The notes beneath the pieces are model-generated. The model did no database searches. It was given only the letters and a program-made list of their open reading frames with translations, and was not told where the DNA came from. Shown here one piece after another: positions 12,939-22,685 of a stretch of 64,000 nucleotides of DNA. A program made the translations under genes and the position numbers. Each line of letters starts with the position of its first letter. Within the stretch, counting starts at the first letter, position 1. The stretch spans positions 3,782,001 to 3,846,000 of the forward strand of contig NC_092410.1 of the NCBI RefSeq assembly GCF_009017415.1, in the 5' to 3' direction. This DNA comes from Aspergillus flavus. Taxonomy: Eukaryota; Ascomycota; Eurotiomycetes; Eurotiales; Aspergillaceae.

Positions 12939-13385
12939 CACGCTTGTCAAGAGCTGATCATGGCAGGGAGGCAATAACTCCAAGAGATGTTTTGTAGAGC
13001 GCTGCGGTCAGCGCACAACCGAAAAAGGGGCTTGTCAAGGTATAAGTAGGACAGTAGCACCCAGCTAATCCGTGTGAATCACAGTTGCACAATCCAAAAG
13101 GCCGGGGACACGGATGAAAGAGAATCTGCAAGACATCACCGCGGCGGGGTCGGCGACGAACTTTTCTGCGGCCAAAATCAAAGCTTCCGCGGGCCCCTCA
13201 GCTGCGCCGTCCAATCAAGATCAATTAATGTTGTGATACACCGCTTACATAAACATTCAATACTCAAGGGTTCCAAAACGGGTAATCATATTAAATCCCG
13301 GTCTGTCAGTATCCAGATGGAAGTAAAATAATTCAAAAAAGGTATAATACAATAGATCTTAATGTACAGTCTTTCCAGAAACAGT
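12939..13385. other. RPC1 5' region with a 4-codon upstream ORF
   Basis: On the minus strand, directly ahead of the RPC1 start, a short frame ATG ATC AGC TCT TGA (12961-12947) ends 8 nt before the RPC1 ATG. It could reduce initiation at RPC1 if transcription starts upstream of it. The rest is non-coding and also carries the 3' flank of GUF1; a polyadenylation-like A/T-rich patch is seen near 13320-13360. No gene. Confidence 0.5.
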
Positions 13386-15436
13386 TTATTTCGCCAAGAA
13401 GTTTTGGAATGCCTTCTGTTCAATCACCACGTTTCCGACAGCCCTGAGCCTCTTCCGGCCTTCTTTCTGTTTCTCCAGGAGCTTCCTCCGTCGACTGACA
13501 TCACTTGCATGGAGCTTGGCCAGGACATCTTTCCGATACGGCTTCACAGTCTCTCTTGCAATGACTTTGCGTCCGACAGCAGCTTGGATGACCACCTCAA
13601 AGAGCTGTCGGTCGACATGCTGCTTGAACTTTGTCACCCATTTCCTTCCCAGTCGTTCTATTTGGCTATAGTGGACGACTCGCGCGACAGCATCCACGGG
13701 GGCTTTATTAACCAACAGTTGCAGTTTCACGATGTTGCTCGGCTGCCAAGCAGACTCCTCGTAATCCAGCGTAGCGTAACCTTTGGTGGATCCTTTAAGC
13801 TTTCCGAAGAAATCGTCGACCAGTTGTGCCAGAGGCAGTTCATACTTGAGAATTACTTGAGTCGACGTAAAGTATTCAAGGGTTTGCTGTACGCCACGGT
13901 TCGCTTCACACAGTTCGATCACCTTTCCAAGGTACTCATCGGGGAAAGTTAAGGTGGCAAGCACGTAAGGCTCATGGATCTCTGCTACCTTAGATCGCAG
14001 ATCATCCTCCTCGGGGAAGCGAGCGGGGCTAGTAACAATCTCTTCGCGGCCATCTTTCCACATTACCTTTACCGGCACGGAAGGGGGCGTGATGATGATG
14101 CTGGCGCCGTGCTCCTGGCGCAAACGATCCTCAAAGACGGAACAGTGGAGAGTTCCTAAGAATCCAAGTCTGAAACCTGCACCCAAAGCTTCGGAAGATT
14201 CCTTCTGCACTGTGATACTTCTGTCATTGAGCATAAGCTGATTGATGCTATCCTCCAGGTGCTCGAAATGGTCTGCATCCACGGGATACGCGGCTACGAA
14301 AACCATCGCCTTGGGTTCTTCGAACCCCGGAAGAGGCTCCACAGCTTTCTCTGAACCAACCTTGGTGTAGGTATCGCCAATCTTAGCTTCCTGACTCCGT
14401 TTCATACCGGGATTGAAGAAGATATAACCGACTTGGCCAGCTCGCAGAACGGTCTGTGAGGTCTCTGTGGGGTACATGATACCAACCTCACCGACGTAAT
14501 ACTTGATGCCCGTTGCGAACGAGACGAGCTGGTCTCCTGCCCGGACTTCGCCATCGAAGATTCGAACTAAACAGATAACACCTTTGTAGGAATCGTACCA
14601 GGAGTCGACGAGTAACATACGTAGGGGCTTCTGAGTATCTCCCACAGGCCTGTTGTACAGTCAGCACTGAGTTACTGTAGTCATTGCGAATGGTATACAT
14701 ACGCTGGGATCTTCTCCACCACAGTAGGAAGCAATTGCTCAACATTCAGACCCGTTTTAGCAGAAACCATCACCGCATTTTCCGTGTCCAATTCAAACGA
14801 CGTTTTCATTTGTTGGAGAGCCTTCTCCGGTTCGGCCGATGGCAAGTCTACTTTGTTGATGACGGGGATCAACTCTAAGCCCTGCGCGAAAGCCAGATAG
14901 AAGTTTGCGACGGTCTGTGCCTGGATACCCTGGCTGGCATCGACCAAAAGCAATGCTCCTCCGCAACTGGCATAACTGCGCGAAACCTCTGCACGAAAAT
15001 CCACGTGTCCTGGTGTATCGACAAGATGCAACAGATAATCCTCTCCGTTATGATTATATATCATAGTACATGTTTGTGCCTTCACTGTGATACCTCGTTC
15101 CCGTTCGACATCGAGTTTGTCTAACACTTGCTTATTGGATCCCGGCTGGATGGTGCCCGTGAGTTCGAGCAGTCGGTCGGAGAGGGTACTCTTTCCATGG
15201 TCAACGTGAGCGACGATACAGAAGTTGCGGTATCGGTCGATCGGGATTTGCGCGATTCTCGTTTCAAGATCGGAGGCGGGTTTGCTCGCCGCGGCTCTGG
15301 CTCGCGATGCCAGCTGGGCGGAACTAGTGAAAGACCGGATGGTGTTATAGAGGCCGGATGGCGCCTTGGGAAGGCTTGCCGCCGGGCATTTCGGCCCTGC
15401 GCTCAGCCATCTGGCTAACTGCAGGCATCCTCGCAT
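13386..15436 (-). CDS. guf1: Mitochondrial translation GTPase GUF1 (EF4/LepA)
   Basis: Exons 15436-14703 and 14649-13386 encode 665 residues. The 53-bp intron (GTATGT...CAACAG) restores [14 protein letters not shown]. The N-terminus is Arg/Ser/Ala-rich without acids, a likely mitochondrial presequence of about 55 residues. Then follow the G-domain motifs AHVDHGKST (P-loop, ~76-84), [15 protein letters not shown] and NKVDLP. EF4-specific domains come next, and the C-terminal domain ends with [16 protein letters not shown]. The family binds mitochondrial ribosomes and promotes accurate translation, possibly by back-translocation. Its 5' end faces mad2, with 290 bp of shared upstream DNA. Confidence 0.95.
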
Positions 15437-15726
15437 CGGGAGGTCTGCAATGGCATGGGAGTTGTCTCTTGTCGAATTAAATGTCTCGCACGCTGTCAGT
15501 AGGAATCAATTGAAAGTTCTGGTTTTGCGGGCAAAAAAAGTGCGGCTCTGCGGAGAAAACGATTGGCAGGCGGTCGATTCGACGTATCGAATTAAATTTA
15601 ATTGCTGCGGCGACTATCGGAGTAAACAAACGCTCCCTCTCTTTTCCCACCACCAGTCTCTCACTCACTAGGAACAACGACACATTCAACTCACGAATAT
15701 ACCTATAACCGTCAAAATCATTCGCT
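15437..15726. promoter_or_regulatory. Bidirectional promoter of guf1 and mad2
   Basis: The 290 bp between two divergent start codons must hold both promoters. A perfect repeat of ATTAAAT-type words (AATTAAATGTC near 15475 and GAATTAAATTTAATTGC near 15589-15605) is present, the latter palindromic (AATTAAATTTAATT). No TATA box is obvious. Co-regulation is inference only. Confidence 0.5.
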
Positions 15727-16769
15727 ATGTCAGCCACGAAGGACAAGTCTAAGGTTCATAAATTGTCCCTGAAAGGTGAGGATCAAACACGAGCAGTTTA
15801 GAAGGAAGATCAGGAGCTCATCCCTACGTAGGGTCGTCCAAGCTTGTGGCAGAATTCGTAAGGATCTCCCCTACTTTTCGTCATCCAGACATACTAATTT
15901 ATCTAGTTTGAATATTCTATCAATTCCATCCTGTAAGCCTGCGTTTTCGGTGAACTACTTAGGGCCATTTCCACTAACCCGACCTCCAGTTTCCAGCGGG
16001 GCGTCTATCCTCCAGAAGACTTTACGACGTAAGTTTCTCGATAAAGTGCGATTGAGCTATTATGTCTAACTCTCCACAGTGTCAAGAAATATGGCCTCAA
16101 CATGCTTAGTTAGTTAATACGCCGTTTCTAATTCCGTGCATCCGCTGACGGACCCAGTTACTTCGGATGACCAGGTCAAGGCCTACATCAAAAAGATCAT
16201 GTCGCAGTTGAATAAGTGGATGATGGGGGGCAAGATCTCTAAACTTGTTGTGGTCATCACAGACAAGGAAACCGGGGAGCACGTGGAGAGGTGGCAATTC
16301 GATGTAAGAGATTCGTCCATGTGAGGCGTACGGATTTAGGAGACTAACGGGGTATTGTAGGTCCAGATATTCGGGAAACACAGCAAGAGCACAAAGTCTC
16401 GGGCTTCCGGTGATAAAGAAAACGCTGGCCCAGAGTATGCCAACCTTATCCATAACATACATACATCAGCTAATTGCTTGTAGGAACGCCGACACTCAAG
16501 CCTCGGTTGAGAAAACAGAGAAAGAGATTCAAGAAGAAATTCAAGCAATTTTCCGGCAGATTACCGCTTCAGTCACCTTTCTCCCTGTCCTCGACGGAGA
16601 CTGCACATTTAACGTCCTCGTGTACGCCGACGCCGACTCAGAGGTACCAGTCGAATGGGGTGACAGCGACGCCAAGGAGATCAAGAACGCAGAGAAGGTC
16701 CAGCTCAGGAGTTTCAGCACGAACAACCATCGTGTAGAGACATTGGTCAGCTATCGCCTCGCTGACTAG
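15727..16769 (+). CDS. mad2: Mitotic spindle assembly checkpoint protein Mad2 (HORMA)
   Basis: Eight exons reconstruct a 224-residue HORMA protein: 15727-15775, 15832-15857, 15907-15932, 15990-16028, 16080-16108, 16158-16303, 16361-16434, 16484-16769. The product reads MSATKDKSKVHKLSLKG, then SSKLVAEFFEYSINSILFQRGVYP in pieces across four very short exons (26, 26, 39, 29 nt). MMGGKISKLVVVITDKETGE follows, and the seat-belt C-terminus closes with FSTNNHRVETLVSYRLAD. Every junction keeps frame. Mad2 binds Mad1 and Cdc20 at unattached kinetochores and inhibits the anaphase-promoting complex. A linker (KSTKSRASGDKENAGPENADTQ) near residues 112-133 is longer than in yeast and contains a KEN-like KEN triplet. 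Confidence 0.93.
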
Positions 16770-16978
16770 ATTACGCTACTATCGATTGCGGTGTTTTCGG
16801 AAGGCGTTCAGGATGGAAGACGATAGGCTCAATTCTGCATATTTCGGTGCTACTCGTGTTTGTGTTTTGTCATTGGCAGCATATCAGTAATGACTAATGA
16901 ATATGCATCACTACCACGGTTTCAACTTCTATAAGTTCTGCCTTTTCTAAACCAACACGTTATAATTACCCCGTTAAT

Positions 16979-18110
16979 CTACAATATATCACCACTACTA
17001 TACCAAGGCAAATCCTCCATCCTCGAAAACCACTCATTCCCACTAATCCCCCCATCCCACCTTACCAACTTCTCGACCACCTCCTCCAACCCCACATTAA
17101 CGAAAAGTCCCTCCTCCATACCTTCCACCCAGCCCCTCTTAACCCTCTTTTCCTTCAACTCACGTAAAACCCCGTACCGATCTCTCATCCACAACCCAAT
17201 CCCCCTCTTCTCCTCCCCTTCAATCAACGAAGCCTCAGGCGTCACCTCCTCGGGCGGATTAATCCCAATAACAGCGGCTCGGCCCTCATCTCCGGATCCT
17301 CGTACAATTGGCACCAACCCAATAGCGGGGAAATGATACTCCATAACCCGTCTCCGCTTGAACTCGTGCGTCACGACCGTCACCCGCGACGGGTAGACGC
17401 CCGTATAGAGTTTGAACCGGAGTAAAGAGAATAGCACATTCTGGTAGGAATCAGTAGCATGTGTCTCGGGTATAATTTGGGCGGGCGGGACGGTGTAGGA
17501 GAAGTAGTTGTTTTCTTGGGCGAGGGCCTGGGATTGGGTTTAGATATTGTTTATCGCGGGGTTTTTTTTTTTTTTTTTTTTTTTTTTGGTATTTGATGGA
17601 GGTTAGCTTACCAAGTAAGATTCCCCTTCTGTTAAACTCGTACGATCTTTCTTTGTTGCGCCTCTAATATAATAAATCGTTAGTGGTGTCCTATACCTCA
17701 ACCCGAATATGTATTAAATCCGGGTAACTCAAGTAGGTGGAAGAGTATATATACCCCGAAAAAATAAGCAACGCAGCCGGATCATGTGCCAAGGCTTGTA
17801 AACCAGCTTTTACATGAGCTGTAAACGTAGGTGTTTCTCCCTTTTGGAAGGGTTCTAAGAGCCTATTGTGTTTCGTTTGTTAGGTATGTCTATAGGTTGT
17901 AGGCTGTATATATACATTTGTACTCGGGAGTATAAGGGGGCATGGCAATAACGACATAATTTAGTCACCCTTGCAGTACGAGATAGAAGCCGTAGAATAT
18001 TGGAAGACTTACCATTCATCCTCAGAGAGGCCGTGTGTTGGTCCACCGAGGTATATGGCGTGACAACAGACGATGATGAGATGGTTACATTGGGATGGTT
18101 TACTATGCAT
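16979..18110 (-). CDS. DUF218 (YdcF/SanA-like) family protein
   Basis: Four exons, 18110-18013, 17862-17755, 17663-17612 and 17527-16979, give 268 residues. The start is chosen at MHSKPSQCNHLIIVCCHAIYLGG; an in-frame ATG lies further upstream at 18191. Joined motifs are LIIVCCHAIYLGG, LLIFSGGATK (the SGG of DUF218) and the conserved YPSRVTVVTHEFKRRR segment, followed by GINPP. The family in fungi is widespread and of unknown biochemical role; bacterial relatives act at the envelope. It is predicted soluble and cytosolic, with no signal peptide with this start. The third intron carries a 26-bp poly-T run. The gene converges on mad2. Confidence 0.85.
17562..17587. repeat. Poly-T tract, 26 bp, inside an intron
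   Basis: Twenty-six uninterrupted T on the plus strand, that is poly-A in the transcript of the DUF218 gene, inside its third intron. Length is likely to vary among strains. Confidence 0.9.
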
Positions 18111-19379
18111 GATTGCTTTATCTAGCTGATAATTGAGAGAGACAAAGATTAATGCAAAGAAGGGTATTTCACAGAATTCTAATGGGGACAACTTTTGGAA
18201 AGATTTATGAGACTGTATGTAAATATGTTGTTATGGGATATGTTTTAGGTTTAATTTGGCTCGGGTTTATTTACAAGGTGTACTACCTAATATCCGAGAC
18301 TTACCTGGATTAACCCTTATCCGGTTCCTGCTGCGGCCAGGAAGTGTTTTATTCAATACATACTCCGTACTACCTCTCTACCTTATCCAGCACAAGCTAG
18401 ATTGTCTTCCTCGCATCTTCTCCATGATTGGGGTCTTTCATCACACTTATTGCGTTGTTGTCAACATATCCAGCAGCTTTACGAAGATTAGATTGAGGCT
18501 CCAGGGAAAGGGGGTGTACCAACATTGCCCGCTAGAGGGATGCATTGTAATGCTTGTGTGCACGAGCCTGGGCCAATGATTACACCAAAGGTGGAGAGAT
18601 GAGGCTAAATCAGCCAGGGAGGCCTCCATATTTGTGGGGAAAGCGCTCAAACACCCCGTGAATGATTTCTATCAGAACAGCTAGCACTGTGCTGGCCCTC
18701 TTATGATTTATTCCGCAATGTGAGGCAGCGGTAATCAGCATGACCCCCGGCCTGGGATTCAACCGGGATGTTATAAAATGAAGGTGGTGGCGGCGGTGTT
18801 TCAGGGGAACACTGACCAGCCTCGACGGACGATGAAGTCTCTCCTTAGTCTGGCTCTCGCTGGCTCTCGCTGGCGCTCTGCCTGCCTTCCTGCTGATTAC
18901 TACAAGTATATGTTACTGTATGCTATCTCTGGCTTTCGAAAATACGTAATGCTTATAGTATTGATGGGACACAGATTCTTCTACTATTACTGGATCAAAG
19001 AAAGACCTTTGTTAGACTACGGCTCGATAATAGGTATCTCTAGTTTAAGACTATCAGCTGGGAGGAGTATATGAGGCGGTGACTCTTGGAGCAGCTGATT
19101 AATTCTTATTTAGCGCTTAATAGTTGAACGTCTACTGCCACTCTTGTATATCGGTGTAAGTAGATGGACATTTTCTGGGCATCGGGTAAGCTATCATGGC
19201 CACCTTTACGTATGGCGAAGATCATTCTTAAGAAGGCTTCATCTGCACAACATCAAGTAAATATACGCAAACTAGGGATGGAGCATATTCATAATCTTGC
19301 AGCTGTGCCAGCTGAGGAAAGCAGAATACCCTTTATCTCAGATTGATAAAACATATACATCAATCCAGCGCAAGGAAAC
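18111..19379. other. Gene-poor stretch
   Basis: No supported gene. It contains the promoter of the DUF218 gene and, at 18851-18874, a 10-bp unit TGGCTCTCGC in 2.4 tandem copies. The remainder is A+T-rich with many stops on all frames and resembles decayed repeat DNA, but no recognisable transposase segment could be read. Confidence 0.55.
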
Positions 19380-20407
19380 TTAACTCACTTCGAGTTCTTG
19401 AGGCGGTAGATTTGGGTTAGCCACTTCGGGTTTCCTCATTGGCATCATGCCATATTGCCCTAGAGTGGTCACAGTGTCTCTGGGCATAGACTTCAGTGAA
19501 AGCCGTCTATTTCTTTCAAACAAGGCCCAACCCAGGCTAGATGCGAATAGCACACCGAGAGACACACCGACCCCAGCACCTACAGCCACCACCTTGTGGC
19601 TATCATGATCCTCATCCTGAATTGGGGTACAACCTGTGCTGGAGGTTCCTGTAGGAGTATCAAGGGGTACATGAGTCGCGGTTGGAGAAACCGAAGGAAT
19701 CGGACAGGATACATTCGCTAGGATGGCTTTGTTGGTGATCACGCTGGCATCTGGAAGGGAGAAAGGAGGAGCATTGCCAGCGCATGCAAGGTCTGTGCCG
19801 TTCGGCACAATCGAGTTTGCACAATAAAGGGCCTCTTTCCCGTCAAATCGAAGGAGTGGTAGCGAACAACCTTGATTCCGCACACTTGTCACTGGCGGGA
19901 GAGGTTAAACACAGTCTGGGCATCTATTCAACGGACGAACTTACCCGACGAGCATACGTCCCTACAGCCAGATGCAGATCCCCATCGGCTATCGGTGCAG
20001 CTTCCTCGACTGAGAACGAAGGGTTGGGAAATACTCATACAATAGCCGTTATTTAGACAGATGGGGTTTTCCGAACAACATGGAGACCCTGAGTTGCTTG
20101 AAAAGCAGGGTACATCTGACGAGGCGACTGTGACACGGTCTGGATAGTAGCAAGGTTCCTCTCCAAGGACGAGAGTTCTATGTAGAACCAGGAAGCAGAA
20201 GTACAAGAAAGACAGCCTTGACAACACTGTATTCCTAACGTGCCCCAGGGGGAGACCGTTAGACGACGAGAGGCAGAGAAAGGGGGGAAAGGGTCTCTTG
20301 GAGGGTTAAGGGGAAGATCAACGAACGTGTACCCTACGCCCAGTGTAACCATATATTATCCAGTATTGAGTAATCAAAGAAAGAACTTACCTCCACCGGT
20401 ACGCCAT
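19380..20407 (-). CDS. Secreted/single-pass membrane protein with Cys-rich ectodomain
   Basis: Three exons, 20407-20391, 20234-19945 and 19891-19380, give 272 residues. Exon 1 encodes only MAYRW plus a split Arg codon. Joining it to NTVLSRLSFLYFCFLVLHRTLVLG produces a convincing signal peptide that no single exon provides, and this decided the start. The ectodomain is Cys-rich (CYYPD, CFSSNSGSPCC, CLNNGYC, CTDSRW, CRDVC), then a Thr/Ser/Pro stretch. One membrane segment VVAVGAGVGVSLGVLFASSLGWALF and a basic cytosolic tail (ERNRRLSLKS) follow. This layout is common among fungal wall-sensing or surface proteins of unknown function. It is divergent from the DUF3431 gene, with under 100 bp between start codons. 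Confidence 0.75.
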
Positions 20408-20500
20408 GAATTCTCACAGCTTGTGTGCGAGATATAAGTGCCCAAAATCGCGAGACCATCATCAGGTTTGGGTCAGAAAGAGCGATCACCATCTCTCAAA

Positions 20501-21512
20501 ATGCCAGAACAACTTTCATGGCCGTCAAGAATGGCATATTTCTACAGGACCCGAACATCAACAATACACAAAGCCCTTTTTCCATCATTCATCATATTCG
20601 TGCTTTTCTCACTCTATCATGTGGAATTCTTCCAACCTCGACCTTCGCCAGATATATCAGCTATGAATCCGACGCCAACACCAGCTGAAGCCAACGGTAT
20701 ATTACGTTGAAAGGCTTTATTTCAATAAAAGAAGCGACAGCAAGATCTAACCGTGACCTAACCACTGCACTAGATGGAAAAGAGTCTCCTCTGCTTCGAG
20801 GCAGCAATGACGTCGCGCTTGTGGCGCCAAAGACACGATACGAGAATGTGCGATGGATGTTCACATTTTGCAAATAGTTGTATGTGTCTTTCTCCATTCC
20901 AAGCGTTTGATCTCTACTAATATAATCACCATTTATCAGTGGCTGCACTACATACATCTACACTACGGACGAGAACCCTGAAAAGGGCTATATTCATCCT
21001 CGAACGGTGAAAGGCCATGAAGCCGCCGCGTATCTCACATACATTGTCAATCATTACGACCGTCTGTCTCCCTTTACCATCTTTCTTCGCGGCAAGGACG
21101 AGCATTGGCATAATGAAGCCGCGGGGCCTAAAAGTAGCAATGTGCTTCTGAATCTGCGCTTTGAAGCTGTGAGGGCATATGGGTACGTGAATCTACGGTG
21201 TCTGGCGGTGCCCGGATGTCCTGACTCCATCCTTCAATCATTCAATACACCGACCTAAAGTATCACTACTTGATTAATAATTTCTCTCTAATCTATTCCG
21301 AGCTTTTTGGCGAATCCGCAGTTCCTCAACAGCTTGGGCATCAATGTTGCGGCCAATTCGTCGTCACCCGGGATAGAATCCAACAGAGACCACGGTCAGA
21401 ATATGAACGACTTCTACACTGGGCCGCCAATACCACGCGAACTGATGGCTACGGAATAGGTTAGGTGTTGGAAAAACTATGGCATATCATCTTTGGCATG
21501 GATGCTGTCTAG
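20501..21512 (+). pseudogene. DUF3431 family gene, frameshifted and with a premature TAG
   Basis: The plus strand encodes a type II membrane protein of the fungal DUF3431 family. It has an N-terminal anchor (ATG at 20501 or 20531; FPSFIIFVLFSLYHVEFF), then KTRYENVRW, an intron ending at CAG about 20938, TTYIYTTDENPEKG and GHEAAAYLTYIVNHYDRL. The diagnostic GYVNLRC...PGCPD follows. After CPDSILQSFNTPT the frame runs into TAA near 21256-21258, and the homology (IYSELFG, CCGQFVVTRDRIQQRP) continues one frame over. A TAG at 21462-21464 then cuts VLEKLWHIIFGMDAV off the C-terminus. I see no intron that fixes the shift without removing the conserved CPD. Two lesions in a well-preserved gene suggest a young pseudogene. 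Confidence 0.7.
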
Positions 21513-22685
21513 TACGATTTCCTGTGTAAACCCGAATAATTGACTTGGAAACTGATGTTGTCTAACTGCCCCTTGGTTGAGCAATGCTACTGTGATGTAT
21601 ACGGGTGGTGTGGCCCTAACCCATCCACCTCTAATCAGGTTCTGATACCCATAGACTGACGGTGCTTGACCTCTTCGAATACAAAGGATAATGGATGATG
21701 TGCTATAAACTGACAGCAGGTACAAGAGTGTAGGGTGCGGTGCCTGTGGGTGTGTTGGTATATCGTTTCCTTCATTGAGTTTTGCTAGCTGGATACAGAA
21801 TACAATAGGACCTGAACAATCGCATCTTGGTGTAGGGGGCATCACGCAATGGTATTTCACATCCTCATAGATTTCACAAGTGCTTCCTAGCAAGCCTTAG
21901 CTTGAACTATTTGTCAGAGTCTATATTAGCTATAGGGGTTCATCGGGGCACATAGGGCAACCTTTCTAACTAGGTTTAGGACTTCAGTATAGAGTAGAGT
22001 ATAGTTACAAGTATAGTAGCTCTCATTCCTATAGGATACTAGTCTCTATGTTTAGTGGTGCCGCCGCCTAACTCTAGAGGTCCCAGTGCTTAGCTTAATA
22101 AGCAACCTCCCTAGAGGTAGGACTAGGGCTTTCTATAGCCTTGGATAGGTGGGCGGTAGAGCTGCCCATTGTCGCTAGGCAAGTGCCCTGTGCCCCGATG
22201 AGAGAGGAGAGTGCCTGTGTTACAAGAAAGCAGGGAAAACTCATCCTAAATTTAGCCAAGCGAATTGCCCCAAGGTCGTATATTACTACTTGTATCTCCA
22301 AAGCAACCCGAAGATGGTTGTCACATAACCTATCCCAAGGGAGATCCCGGTCTTGGATAGGCCCCAAATAGGCCCGTATAATACACTTGTTCTAGTGAAT
22401 AAGGCCATTGAGCGCCCCAAGATTATATGCCTGAAGGTCTAGCTAGTAAATGTGAATTTAAGAATAGATGATCTGGAAAAATTTGTATTAACAGTATCAC
22501 TAAGTAAATAGCCATACATGTGAGCAAAGCGAGAGAAATTCTATATCCGTGAAAAGAGAAGATATATTAACAGCATAAAGTTGCCTCGTAGTTTAGAACC
22601 CGCCGCCATCCTTCTGCGCGGCGAACCCCTTTCGATATATATTAATAGCGTGTATATAATTATAGGGTGCGAAATATGCACAGCA
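21513..22685. other. TA-rich degenerate DNA, possible RIP-affected repeat relic
   Basis: From about 21900 to 22480 the sequence is crowded with TATAG, CTATAGG, CTAG and TTAG words and broken frames. That is the TpA enrichment expected where repeat-induced point mutation acted on a transposon copy. A 76-codon open frame at 22141-22371 shows no family features I can recognise. No terminal inverted repeats or LTR boundaries were found by eye, so the element class is unknown. Confidence 0.4.

Noticed and set aside
13362..13952. 196-codon plus-strand frame over GUF1
   Set aside because: Antisense shadow of a conserved GTPase exon.
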